A stretch of 27,968 nucleotides of DNA from Porcipelethomonas sp964621265 (GTDB lineage Bacteria > Bacillota > Clostridia > Oscillospirales > Ruminococcaceae): NCBI GenBank assembly GCA_964621265.1, contig CAZULQ010000025.1, positions 1-27,968 of the forward strand, written 5' to 3'. The position numbers were made by a program, and so were the translations under genes. Within the stretch, counting starts at the first letter, position 1. Each line of letters starts with the position of its first letter. Shown here piece by piece: positions 7,089 to 14,781 of this stretch. Under the pieces are notes generated by a model. That model did not search any database, was not told the origin of the DNA, and saw only the letters and a program-made list of their open reading frames with translations.

Positions 7089-9485
7089 ATGGCAATTAAA
7101 CCGGAAATCGCAAAGATTAAAGAACAGTTTGTCGAAAAGCTTCAGCATCAGTATAATGTTGAACCTAAGGAAGCTTCGGATAAGCAGATTTATCAGGTAC
7201 TTTCAGCAATCGTATCTGATTTCTTAAAGGGCAAGCGTCAGAAGTACATCAACAAGGTACATTCAGACGGCAAGAAGCAGATTTATTACCTTTCAATGGA
7301 ATTCCTTATGGGACGTTCACTCAAGACAAGCCTTTACAACCTCGAAATCGTTGACGAAGTTGAAAAGATGCTCAAAGGCTACGGCGTAAAGCTTGAAAGC
7401 ATTTACGACTACGAACCTGACGCAGGTCTCGGTAACGGTGGTCTCGGACGTCTTGCTGCGTGCTACCTCGACGCACTTGCAACACAGAATTTCCCTGCAA
7501 TGGGTTACTCAATCTGTTATGAATACGGTATCTTCAAGCAGAAGCTCGAAGACGGCTGGCAGACAGAGCTTCCTGATAACTGGCTCCCTGGCGGTTCAGT
7601 ATGGCTCGACCCAAGACCTGAGCTTGCTATCGACGTTCACTTTGAAGGTGAGCTTCACGAATACTGGGATAATCAGTATCACCACATTTCACACGTTAAC
7701 TACTCAACAGTTCAGGCTATTCCTTACGATATGTACGTTTCAGGTCACGACAGTGACGGTGTATCAGTACTCAGACTCTGGGCTGCGAAGGCTCCAAGCT
7801 TTGATATGTCAATGTTCAACCACGGCGACTATGAAAAGGCTCTCGGTCAGAACGCTGCTGCAAACGCTATCTCAAAGGTTTTATATCCTAACGATAACCA
7901 CCTCGAAGGTAAGTCACTCAGACTCCGTCAGCAGTACTTCCTCTGTGCTTCATCAGTAGGCGACATCGTAAACAACCACATGTCAGTTTACGGCACACTT
8001 GACAACCTCCACGAAAAGGTTGCTATCCACGTTAACGATACTCACCCGACACTTGCTATCCCAGAGCTTATGAGAGTTCTTCTCGACGACTGCGGCTATT
8101 CATGGGAAAAGGCATGGCACATCGTTACAAATACTTTCGCTTACACAAACCATACAGTTATGGCAGAAGCGCTTGAAAAGTGGGATGTTAACCTCGTTAA
8201 GAGAATTATTCCACGTATCTTCTCAATCATTGTTGAAATCAACAACCGTTACTGCGCTGAGCTTATGGAAAGAAACAACGGCGACAGCCAGAAGACAACA
8301 AGAATGTCAATCATCAAGGACAACCAGATTCACATGGCTACTCTTTGTGTTGTTGCTTCACACAGCGTAAACGGCGTTTCTAAGCTCCACTCTGAAATCA
8401 TCAAGCAGAGCGTATTCAATGATGAATTCATGGACACTCCAAGAAAGTTCAAGAACGTTACAAACGGTATTGCATACAGAAGATGGCTCTATCAGTCAAA
8501 CCCTGGCCTTACAAATCTTCTCAAGGAAAAAATCGGCGACAAGTTCCTCCACGACGGAAGCGAACTCAAGAAGCTCTGCGTATTTGAAAACGACAAGGCT
8601 GTTCTTGACCAGCTTATGAAGATTAAGAAGGAAAACAAGGAACGTTTTGCAAAATACGTTAAGAAGAACAGCGGTGTTGTTCTCAATACTGACAGTATCT
8701 TCGACGTTCAGGTTAAGCGTCTCCACGAATACAAGCGTCAGCACTTAAATGTTATGAACATTCTCGCTGACTATGACTTCTTACTCAACAACCCTGACGC
8801 TGATTTCGCACCAAAGACATATATCTTTGCTGCAAAGGCTGCTCCTGGTTACTACCTTGCTAAGCAGATTATCAAGCTTATCTGGGCTATTTCAGAAGAA
8901 ATCAGAAAGAATCCTAAGATTTCAAAGAAGCTTTCAGTATACTTCCTTGAAGACTATAAGGTAACACTTTCAGAACTTCTCATGCCAGCAAGTGATATTT
9001 CAGAACAGATTTCTCTCGCAGGTACAGAAGCTTCAGGTACAGGTAACATGAAGCTCATGCTCAACGGTGCTGTAACAATGGGTACACTTGACGGTGCAAA
9101 CATCGAAATCAAGGAAGCTGTTGGTGACGATAACATCATCATCTTCGGTATGAAGACAGAAGATGTTAACGCACTCAAGTTCCAGGGCTATAATCCTGGT
9201 TCATACTATGAATCAAACCCTGTTATCAAGACAGCTATCGACAGAATGTATGGCGGCATCAACGGCTGCACATTCAACGATGTTGCAAACTCACTCAAGG
9301 ATATCGACCCATACATGGTTCTTGCTGACTTTGATTCTTACAGAAAGGCTCAGGCTTATGCTTCTGAGTGCTATAAGGACCAGACAAAGTGGGCTAAGAT
9401 GTCGCTCAACAACACAGCTGGTGCCGGTGTATTCGCAGCTGACAGAGCTGTTACAGAATATGCTAAGGACATCTGGTGTCTTTAA
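7089..9485 (+). CDS. glgP: Glycogen/alpha-glucan phosphorylase
   Basis: Cytosolic PLP enzyme (GT35) that releases glucose-1-phosphate from alpha-1,4-glucan ends. The 798-aa length is typical. Landmarks are the YLSMEFLMGR segment near residue 68, the glycine-rich DAGLGNGGLGRLAACYLDA, HVNDTHPTLAIPELMR, and the PLP site EASGTGNMKLMLNGA with Schiff-base lysine K655. Codon choice is strongly biased (AAC, GAC, AAG and CTC rather than their synonyms) compared with neighbours such as tadA or feoB, which suggests high expression. It has its own promoter and terminator. The next gene is an intracellular alpha-glucanase, so the pair likely breaks down stored glycogen or imported maltodextrin. Confidence 0.97.
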   Translation: MAIKPEIAKIKEQFVEKLQHQYNVEPKEASDKQIYQVLSAIVSDFLKGKRQKYINKVHSDGKKQIYYLSMEFLMGRSLKTSLYNLEIVDEVEKMLKGYGVKLESIYDYEPDAGLGNGGLGRLAACYLDALATQNFPAMGYSICYEYGIFKQKLEDGWQTELPDNWLPGGSVWLDPRPELAIDVHFEGELHEYWDNQYHHISHVNYSTVQAIPYDMYVSGHDSDGVSVLRLWAAKAPSFDMSMFNHGDYEKALGQNAAANAISKVLYPNDNHLEGKSLRLRQQYFLCASSVGDIVNNHMSVYGTLDNLHEKVAIHVNDTHPTLAIPELMRVLLDDCGYSWEKAWHIVTNTFAYTNHTVMAEALEKWDVNLVKRIIPRIFSIIVEINNRYCAELMERNNGDSQKTTRMSIIKDNQIHMATLCVVASHSVNGVSKLHSEIIKQSVFNDEFMDTPRKFKNVTNGIAYRRWLYQSNPGLTNLLKEKIGDKFLHDGSELKKLCVFENDKAVLDQLMKIKKENKERFAKYVKKNSGVVLNTDSIFDVQVKRLHEYKRQHLNVMNILADYDFLLNNPDADFAPKTYIFAAKAAPGYYLAKQIIKLIWAISEEIRKNPKISKKLSVYFLEDYKVTLSELLMPASDISEQISLAGTEASGTGNMKLMLNGAVTMGTLDGANIEIKEAVGDDNIIIFGMKTEDVNALKFQGYNPGSYYESNPVIKTAIDRMYGGINGCTFNDVANSLKDIDPYMVLADFDSYRKAQAYASECYKDQTKWAKMSLNNTAGAGVFAADRAVTEYAKDIWCL

Positions 9486-9515
9486 TTCATAGAATATATT
9501 AAGGCGAACAGCCTG

Positions 9516-9552
9516 AAAAAAAGGAGCCGCCGTAAAAGTCGGCTCCTTTTTG
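9516..9552 (+). terminator. Intrinsic terminator of glgP
   Basis: The A-rich arm ending AGGAGCCG (to 9529) pairs with CGGCTCCTTTTT (9540-9551) over a 10-nt loop, with a T tail. No distinct promoter is visible between it and the GH13 gene, so that gene may rely on read-through. Confidence 0.9.
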
Positions 9553-9578
9553 TAAATTAAAACAGGAGAAAGGCATTT

Positions 9579-11474
9579 ATGAAAAAGATTTACGACAGCT
9601 GGGATTTGAGCTACAAAAATCCTTTCGGCGCTATAAAAAAAGGTGAAAAATGCGAATTTCGTATCAGACTGCCAAAAGACATTGTTCTCGATTTTCCGCC
9701 TGTACCTGTTATGGTTATTTTCAGAACGGGCTTTAAGGAAACATTCCTTTCAATGAACCTTGAAGAAGAAACAGATAACTATAATGTCTATATGGCGACT
9801 TATGTGCCAAAGCATGAGGGCGTTCATTATTACTATTTCTCATATAAACAGAACGGCACAAGAAACTATATAAAGAAAACAGCATGCCACGAGAGCAGTA
9901 TAAACTTCGGCGACTTATATCAGCTTACTGTCTATGACAAGGAATTTGAAACACCTGATTTCTTAAAGGGCGGTATCATGTATCAGATTTTCCCTGACCG
10001 TTTCAATAAGAGCGGAAAGGCAAAGGACAATGTTCCGACAGACAGAGTTATGCGAGAAAACTGGGAGGATACTCCTTATTATAAGCCTGATGAAAACGGT
10101 CATGTCTGGAATAACGACTATTTCGGAGGAGACCTGGAGGGCGTTGCAATGAAGCTTCCGTACCTCAAAAGCCTCGGGGTTACATGCATTTATCTGAACC
10201 CGATTTTCGAGTCTCACGAAAACCACCGTTACAACACAGCAAATTACAGAAAAGTCGACCCGCTTCTTGGCACAAACGATGACTTTAAAAATCTCTGTGC
10301 GGACGCTAAGAAGTTTGGCATTTCAGTAATTCTTGACGGCGTTTTCTCACATACGGGTGCTGACAGTATTTACTTTAACAAGTTCGGACGCTATGACAGC
10401 GTCGGTGCATACAACTCACCTGACAGCGAATTCTTCCCATGGTATACCTTTATGGAATATCCTGACAAGTATGAAGCATGGTGGGGCATTGACACTCTCC
10501 CGAACGTTCAGGAAAACAACGACAAGTATACAAACTATATCTGCGGAGACGGCGGTGTACTTGACTACTGGATAAGTCTCGGTGCGGCAGGCTATCGTCT
10601 TGACGTTGCCGACGAGCTCCCTGACGAATTTCTCGACAACCTCAACAAGTGCGTTAAAAAGCACGGTAATGAAAAAATCATTATCGGTGAGGTATGGGAG
10701 GACGCATCCAACAAGGAAAGCTATGGCGTCAAGAGACGTTATCTGCTGGGTCACCAGCTTGACTCTGTTATGAACTATCCATTCCGTTCAGCGATTATGA
10801 ACTATGTTCTCGGCGGAAGCCCTTATGACTTCAGAAACGGAGTTATGACAATCGTTGAAAACTATCCTAAGCCGACAGTTGACGTTCTCATGAACAGTAT
10901 TTCAACTCACGACATCGAAAGAGCAATTAATGTACTCGGCGGTGAAAGCTGTGAGGGCAAGGATAAGGACTGGATGTGCAACAGAAAGCTCACAGACGAT
11001 GAATATAACCTCGGCAAGAACAGAATGAAGGTTGCTATGGCACTTCAGTACTTCCTCCCCGGTGTACCTTGTATCTACTACGGTGACGAAGCGGGCGTTC
11101 AGGGTTATAAGGACCCGTTCAACAGACGCTGTTTCCCATGGGGCAAGGAAGACAAGGAGCTTGTTGACTATGTAAAGCTTCTTGCGAGAATAAGAAATTC
11201 GTCAAAGGTTTTCAGAGACGGTACTCTTAAATTCCTTTATATGGACGATAACGTTATTGCCTTTTCAAGATCAAGAAACAATCGCAGAAAGGCTGTAATT
11301 GTGTTTATCAACCGTTCGGGACAGGAACAGATTATCGACGGCACAAAGACAGAGGCAAAGCCATGTCCGTATTACTTCACTCTTTACGGTGATGTGACAT
11401 ATGGTGAAAGACTTGTACTTCCGCCTTACGGCTTTGTTGCGTTTAAGGTTGAACTCCCGCTTGATAAGGATTGA
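9579..11474 (+). CDS. Intracellular GH13 alpha-glucanase (neopullulanase/cyclomaltodextrinase/alpha-amylase type)
   Basis: Glycoside hydrolase of 631 aa with no signal peptide, so cytosolic. An N-terminal beta-rich region (about 1-125) resembles the accessory domain of neopullulanases. The catalytic barrel begins at GGIMYQIFPDRF (near 131) and has the four GH13 regions: DGVFSHTG, GYRLDVADE with nucleophile D342, IIGEVWED with acid/base E371, and ISTHDIE with D445. A beta-sandwich C-terminus follows from about 545. Region II and III sequences fit maltodextrin-cleaving neopullulanase/maltogenic types, but exact specificity cannot be fixed. It has no terminator of its own before the antitoxin RNA promoter 17 bases past its stop codon. 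Confidence 0.9.
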   Translation: MKKIYDSWDLSYKNPFGAIKKGEKCEFRIRLPKDIVLDFPPVPVMVIFRTGFKETFLSMNLEEETDNYNVYMATYVPKHEGVHYYYFSYKQNGTRNYIKKTACHESSINFGDLYQLTVYDKEFETPDFLKGGIMYQIFPDRFNKSGKAKDNVPTDRVMRENWEDTPYYKPDENGHVWNNDYFGGDLEGVAMKLPYLKSLGVTCIYLNPIFESHENHRYNTANYRKVDPLLGTNDDFKNLCADAKKFGISVILDGVFSHTGADSIYFNKFGRYDSVGAYNSPDSEFFPWYTFMEYPDKYEAWWGIDTLPNVQENNDKYTNYICGDGGVLDYWISLGAAGYRLDVADELPDEFLDNLNKCVKKHGNEKIIIGEVWEDASNKESYGVKRRYLLGHQLDSVMNYPFRSAIMNYVLGGSPYDFRNGVMTIVENYPKPTVDVLMNSISTHDIERAINVLGGESCEGKDKDWMCNRKLTDDEYNLGKNRMKVAMALQYFLPGVPCIYYGDEAGVQGYKDPFNRRCFPWGKEDKELVDYVKLLARIRNSSKVFRDGTLKFLYMDDNVIAFSRSRNNRRKAVIVFINRSGQEQIIDGTKTEAKPCPYYFTLYGDVTYGERLVLPPYGFVAFKVELPLDKD

Positions 11475-11490
11475 TTGGACTTATAAGTGC

Positions 11491-11519
11491 TTGACATAAT
11501 AAGCGCAAAATGGTACAAT
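11491..11519 (+). promoter_or_regulatory. Sigma-A promoter of the antitoxin-type RNA, copy 2
   Basis: TTGACA (11491-11496), a 17-nt spacer, TACAAT (11514-11519). Predicted start is about 11526, reading toward the 3' end of the small ORF on the opposite strand. Confidence 0.85.
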
Positions 11520-11525
11520 AATAAA

Positions 11526-11613
11526 AAAGGGTGACTGCGATAAGCGGTTTCTCCCAAAATTTAGTGTTTAAAGAAACACCGCGGCATTTGGTAGATGGGC
11601 GGTGTTTTCTTTA
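11526..11613 (+). ncRNA. Predicted antitoxin-type small RNA, copy 2
   Basis: A roughly 88-nt RNA runs from the 11491 promoter to the terminator at 11571-11612. Its 5' part contains GGTTTCTCCC, the same block found in the toxin leader. CUCCC in it can pair with the GGGAG of the toxin ribosome binding site. Its 3' hairpin is transcribed from both strands, so it is fully complementary there to the toxin message. It contains no ORF. A homologous RNA exists in copy 1. The antitoxin role is inferred from layout and complementarity. Confidence 0.68.
11571..11612. terminator. Bidirectional terminator shared by toxin and antitoxin RNAs
   Basis: AAGAAACACCGC (11571-11582) pairs with GCGGTGTTTTCTT (11599-11611, one bulge). 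Each orientation leaves a T-rich tail. It would end the small RNA and, in reverse, the toxin mRNA, and also GH13 read-through. Confidence 0.75.
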
Positions 11614-11624
11614 TGTATTGAAAA

Positions 11625-11720
11625 CTATTTCTTGTTAAAAATGTCTTTTGTGACCTTGTATACAAGAGTGATAATGCCAGTGAGCATGATAACAAACTGA
11701 AACAGTTCTGAAATAGTCAT
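11625..11720 (-). CDS. Small hydrophobic peptide, putative type I holin-like toxin
   Basis: A 31-codon ORF: start ATG 11720, stop TAG 11627-11625. It encodes a short polar N-terminus (M-T-I-S-E), one predicted membrane helix (about residues 6-21, containing FVIMLTGIITLVY) and a lysine-rich tail (K-V-T-K-D-I-F-N-K-K). Size, single helix and basic end fit the small holin-like/Fst-TxpA-style toxins of Gram-positive bacteria. The ribosome binding site GGAGGTGAT is a full complement of the 16S 3' end at good spacing, yet lies in the 3' arm of a stable hairpin. A strong promoter (11812-11784) precedes it and a facing small RNA overlaps its 3' end. Toxicity is inferred; it could also be another type of membrane microprotein. 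Confidence 0.7.
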   Translation of the reverse strand: MTISELFQFVIMLTGIITLVYKVTKDIFNKK

Positions 11721-11729
11721 AGCATATCA

Positions 11730-11746
11730 CCTCCCTTGCAAGGGAG
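11730..11746 (-). promoter_or_regulatory. Hairpin hiding the toxin ribosome binding site
   Basis: The 16-base perfect palindrome CTCCCTTGCAAGGGAG (11731-11746) folds as a 6-bp stem with a UGCA loop in the toxin leader. Its 3' arm is the Shine-Dalgarno of the 31-aa ORF, so ribosomes should be blocked until the fold opens. Confidence 0.7.
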
Positions 11747-11783
11747 AAACCGCCTACCGTTTTATGCAGACACCCATATAATT

Positions 11784-11812
11784 ATTATATCGCAAAATCT
11801 GACTATCGTCAA
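11784..11812 (-). promoter_or_regulatory. Sigma-A promoter of the small toxin gene
   Basis: On the minus strand TTGACG (11812-11807), a 17-nt spacer, TATAAT (11789-11784). It gives a leader of roughly 55 bases. It sits directly after the nitroreductase operon terminator, so the toxin gene is its own transcription unit. Confidence 0.85.
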
Positions 11813-11813
11813 T

Positions 11814-11848
11814 AAAAAGCCTGAGAAGAACTATAAATCTTCTCAGGC
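11814..11848 (-). terminator. Terminator of the fabD-aroE-aroK-nitroreductase operon
   Basis: An 11-bp perfect stem (11819-11829 with 11838-11848) is followed on the minus strand by TTTTT. It lies immediately after the nitroreductase stop codon. Confidence 0.9.
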
Positions 11849-11853
11849 CTTGT

Positions 11854-12390
11854 CTATATTTTATCATCGGGAAATGAATTGAACCATGCACGCTCTTCAA
11901 ATGAACGTTTCTTCGGTGATTTCACTTCATCTTCAGCAATTCCGACAGGCAGAAAGCATACAAGCTCATAATCGTCAGGTACACCCAGTATCTGAGCCAT
12001 TTTGTATCCGATTTTATCTTCATCGGTTATATGTCCTTCATACCAACAGGACTGATATCCGAGCGCAACAATCGCAAGAAGCATATTCTCGATTGCGGCT
12101 GAATAGTCCTGAACGGCAAAGCACTTGTCCCTGTATGCATTGATTCTATGCGTCAGAACGCATATTATGGCAGGAGCAGTTTCTCCGACAGGCGGGTCAA
12201 TAACCGCACGAAGCTTTTCAAGAACCTCCTTGTCATCAACTGCAATAAGACTCGTTGTCTGCATATTACAGCCCGACGGCGCCGCAAGTCCTGCCTGCAT
12301 TATTGTTATTAAATCTTCTCTCGGAACAGGGGAAGGCTTAAACCTTCCTCTGTAACTGCGTCGGTTTGCGATTACATCAATAACACTCAT
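11854..12390 (-). CDS. Nitroreductase-family FMN oxidoreductase
   Basis: A 178-aa flavoprotein of the nitroreductase superfamily. The N-terminal NRRSYRGRF motif (FMN phosphate binding) and AAPSGCNMQ near residue 35 are characteristic. Further on are GYQSCWYEG, the central glycine strand of the family, and FLPVGIAEDE near the C-terminus. Physiological substrate is unknown; members reduce nitroaromatics, quinones or flavins. The ATG overlaps the aroK stop codon (ATGA), so the two are translationally coupled, and a terminator follows directly. No link to shikimate metabolism is known for this family. Confidence 0.88.
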   Translation of the reverse strand: MSVIDVIANRRSYRGRFKPSPVPREDLITIMQAGLAAPSGCNMQTTSLIAVDDKEVLEKLRAVIDPPVGETAPAIICVLTHRINAYRDKCFAVQDYSAAIENMLLAIVALGYQSCWYEGHITDEDKIGYKMAQILGVPDDYELVCFLPVGIAEDEVKSPKKRSFEERAWFNSFPDDKI

Positions 12391-12887
12391 CTGTAAACCT
12401 CAAGATTCTTCTGAATCTCTTTAGCAAGCATGAGAGGACCATGCTCGCAGTTTATAGAAAAGGTTGAGTTTTTCTTGTATTTCGGATAACGCTCATTGAA
12501 AAGCTCTTCAAGCTCGGCTCTCGTACGGCTTGCGGCAATCGGACGGTTTTTGTCGCCTGCAATGCGGTAATAGCATGATTTGAAAGGTGTGTCGAGAAAC
12601 ACCACAACGCCGTTTTCCCTTGCAATAGCACCGTTTACGTCGCTGAGCATTGCGCCGCCTCCGCATGATACAACTCCGCCGAAGCTTCCGAGCTCCCTTA
12701 TAAGCTCAGTTTCCATCTGACGGAAATGCGGCTCGCCATACTTTTCAAAAATTTCGGGAATTGACATTCCCGCCTTCTGAACGATAAGCTCGTCCATGTC
12801 GCAGTAGCCACAGCCGCAGATTTCAGCAAGCTTTTTGCCGACTGTCGTTTTTCCACAGCCCATAAATCCACACAGAAATACAGTCAT
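12387..12887 (-). CDS. aroK: Shikimate kinase
   Basis: Phosphorylates shikimate at the 3-hydroxyl with ATP, the fifth step of the chorismate pathway. The 166-aa protein shows the P-loop GFMGCGKT (residues 7-14), the D-E pair of MDELIV that binds shikimate and Mg, RQMETELIREL, the GGG motif in SCGGGAM, and the lid arginine in NRPIAA. Length is typical. AGGAGA precedes the ATG. It lies 12 bases after aroE and overlaps the nitroreductase start by four bases. Pairing with aroE makes the assignment firm. Confidence 0.95.
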   Translation of the reverse strand: MTVFLCGFMGCGKTTVGKKLAEICGCGYCDMDELIVQKAGMSIPEIFEKYGEPHFRQMETELIRELGSFGGVVSCGGGAMLSDVNGAIARENGVVVFLDTPFKSCYYRIAGDKNRPIAASRTRAELEELFNERYPKYKKNSTFSINCEHGPLMLAKEIQKNLEVYR

Positions 12888-12899
12888 GCGATTTCTCCT

Positions 12900-13736
12900 T
12901 TACTTAAAATCCCTGTCAACAATTTCAGTTGCCTCAGAGATAATTTTTTCAATCTGCTCGTTTGTATAGCTGTCGCCGTCCCAGATTTCGTGGGCAACAA
13001 CCGCCTGGAGTACCAGCATTGACATTCCGCCGACAGCTAAGATACCCTTGCTTTCCGCAGTTTTAATAAGCTTTGTCTTTGTCGGGTTATAGATTGCGTC
13101 GAACACAGCGCCGCAGTTTCCGATTACTTCCTCGCTTACAGGGCATGCGTCAACATTCGGATACATTCCGACAGGTGTTGCGTTGATAAGAAGGTCGTAT
13201 TCGCCCGAAACTGTTTTTATGTCAACGACTTCAATTTTTGTGCTGCTGTATGCTTCAAGTATTTCCTTTACAAGTGTGTCAGCCATCTGCTGTGCCTCAG
13301 GGATAATTGCGATTGTAAGCTCAGCGCCGTGTCTTGCAGCCTCAATAGCCATCATTCTGCCTACGCCGCCACAGCCGAGGAGAAGCACATTTCCGCTTAA
13401 ATTTTCCTTTGGAACAGAGCGCAGAAAACCGTCGCAGTCTGTGTTGTAGCCTGTGAATACGCCACCCTTGTTATGTATGCAGTTTACAGAATTATATCTT
13501 TTCGCACTTTCATCAAGTGAGTCAAGGAAAGGTATTACAGCAACCTTGTGAGGGATTGTGACATTAAGTCCCTCAGACGCTCTGAGAAGCTTCGGAAACT
13601 CTGTTTCCATGCTCTCCGGAGCGATGTCCTCGAGTGTATAATCCTGACTTTTTCCCATTTCTTCAAAAAGACGTTTATGTATAAAAGGTGACATTGAATG
13701 TCCGAGCGAATGACCTGTTAATGCATATTTTTTCAT
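12900..13736 (-). CDS. aroE: Shikimate dehydrogenase
   Basis: Reduces 3-dehydroshikimate to shikimate with NADPH, the step before AroK. The 278-aa sequence has the substrate site GHSLGHSMSP, catalytic K64 in NVTIPHK and D100 in YNTDCDG, the dinucleotide loop GCGGVGRMMA, NATPVGMYPN, and the C-terminal GGMSMLVLQA. Length is usual for AroE. A GGAGG lies just before the ATG. It is placed 14 bases after fabD on the same strand and so shares its message, an unusual pairing of fatty acid and aromatic genes. Confidence 0.95.
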   Translation of the reverse strand: MKKYALTGHSLGHSMSPFIHKRLFEEMGKSQDYTLEDIAPESMETEFPKLLRASEGLNVTIPHKVAVIPFLDSLDESAKRYNSVNCIHNKGGVFTGYNTDCDGFLRSVPKENLSGNVLLLGCGGVGRMMAIEAARHGAELTIAIIPEAQQMADTLVKEILEAYSSTKIEVVDIKTVSGEYDLLINATPVGMYPNVDACPVSEEVIGNCGAVFDAIYNPTKTKLIKTAESKGILAVGGMSMLVLQAVVAHEIWDGDSYTNEQIEKIISEATEIVDRDFK

Positions 13737-13750
13737 ACTGTTCCTCCGGA

Positions 13751-14665
13751 TTAACCAAGCGCTTTTTCAAGTGTTGCAGGATTTTCAATGTTAACGGCAT
13801 TAACACCCTTGAGAGTCTTCTTTACAAGACCTGTCAGCACCTTGTTAGGACCAAGCTCGATATAGTTTTCAATGCCGCTTTCCTGCATTTTTGCAAGCTC
13901 AGATGTAAAGCGTACAGGTGAAACCATGTGCTTTGCGAGCATTGACGGCATGTCTGAGAAATCTGTCATTTCTTCGCCGAGTACGTTTGAATAGAATGTA
14001 ACGCAAGGCTTGTTGAATGTGATGTCCTTGATTGCTTCATAGAATTCCTTTGCCGCACCCTCCATAAGCTTTGAATGGAAAGCCGCAGAAACCTTAAGCT
14101 GTGCAACTCTTGCACCTGCCGCTGTGAACGCTTCAGCCGCCTTTTCAGCCGCCGCCTTTTCGCCTGCGATAACAGTCTGTGCAGGGGAGTTGTAGTTTAC
14201 AGGTACAACATAGCCTTCTGTTTCTTCGCAAATCTGCTCGATTTCCTCAGGAGTTTTCTTGAGGATTGCATACATAGCGCCCTCAGTTTCCTTTCCAGCC
14301 TTGTCCATAGCCGCCGCTCTTGCCTTGATTACCCTGAATGCGTCCTCAAGAGAGAGCATTCCTGTTGCCGCCATAGCGGCGTATTCGCCGAGAGAGTGAC
14401 CTGCAACAGCGTCAAATGTAAGACCGTTTTTCTTTGCAACCTCGAAGCAGAGAAGTGACATAGCCATGATTGCAGGCTGTGAATTGCATGTCTGTGCAAG
14501 CTCTTCTTCTGTGCCTTCAAATGAAAGCTTTGCTAAGTCAAAGCCTAAAATTTCAGAGCCTTTTTCATAGATGTAAGCGAATTCAGGGTTTGCCTCTAAA
14601 AGCTCCTTACCCATGCCCGGATACTGTGAACCCTGTCCTGAGAATAAAAATGCTGTTTTTGCCAT
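13751..14665 (-). CDS. fabD: Malonyl-CoA:ACP transacylase
   Basis: Transfers malonyl from CoA to ACP to supply fatty acid elongation. The 304-aa product has LFSGQGSQYPGM at the N-terminus, the active site GHSLGEYAA with nucleophile S91, and H197 in AFHSKLM. The ATG at 14665 has an AGGAG 10 bases upstream. A longer in-frame ATG at 14773 was rejected because it adds 36 AT-rich-coded residues unlike the family and runs through the promoter. It is divergent from the fabH operon, whereas in many Firmicutes fabD sits between fabK and fabG. Confidence 0.95.
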   Translation of the reverse strand: MAKTAFLFSGQGSQYPGMGKELLEANPEFAYIYEKGSEILGFDLAKLSFEGTEEELAQTCNSQPAIMAMSLLCFEVAKKNGLTFDAVAGHSLGEYAAMAATGMLSLEDAFRVIKARAAAMDKAGKETEGAMYAILKKTPEEIEQICEETEGYVVPVNYNSPAQTVIAGEKAAAEKAAEAFTAAGARVAQLKVSAAFHSKLMEGAAKEFYEAIKDITFNKPCVTFYSNVLGEEMTDFSDMPSMLAKHMVSPVRFTSELAKMQESGIENYIELGPNKVLTGLVKKTLKGVNAVNIENPATLEKALG

Positions 14666-14722
14666 AGTTAATATACTCCTATCACTAAAATTTTTGTAGT
14701 TATTTTTTACAAAACAATAGTT

Positions 14723-14760
14723 GCATTTTTGTGCAAAATGCGGTATTTTAAAATGACCGC
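14723..14760. promoter_or_regulatory. Two adjoining palindromes at the fabD promoter
   Basis: GCATTTT/AAAATGC (14723-14729 and 14735-14741) adjoins GCGGT-ATTTTAAAAT-G-ACCGC (14740-14760). The second contains the fabD -10 box. Position and symmetry suggest an operator for a fatty-acid regulator. It does not match the FapR consensus that I know, so the protein is not named. Confidence 0.5.
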
Positions 14761-14773
14761 CATAAAAAAGCAA
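14745..14773 (-). promoter_or_regulatory. Promoter of fabD-aroE-aroK-nitroreductase
   Basis: On the minus strand TTGCTT (14773-14768), a 17-nt spacer, TAAAAT (14750-14745). Predicted start is about 14738, with a leader of about 70 bases. Confidence 0.6.
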
Positions 14774-14781
14774 TTATTACA

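Larger units (their letters stand above)
11491..11812. repeat. Convergent-promoter toxin-antitoxin element, copy 2 (intact)
   Basis: A 322-bp unit fills the gap between the GH13 gene and the nitroreductase terminator. It has an inward promoter at each end (11491 plus, 11812 minus). The two sides form imperfect inverted repeats that include the -10 boxes, the GGGTG(A/T)CTGC starts and a shared GCGGTTTCTCCC block (11544-11555 on the plus strand, and the complement of 11742-11753). Inside are a shared hairpin terminator and a 31-codon ORF. The related copy at 1835-2195 lies in inverted orientation. The layout resembles known type I toxin-antitoxin loci with convergent RNAs that overlap at a bidirectional terminator. 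Confidence 0.8.

Noticed and set aside
7393..7959. 188-codon plus-strand open frame within glgP
   Set aside because: Ser/Thr/Leu-rich out-of-frame product caused by the biased codons of glgP; no family features.
14666..14773. 36-residue N-terminal extension of fabD
   Set aside because: It overlaps the fabD promoter and palindromes, and family members start at MAKTAFLFSGQG.
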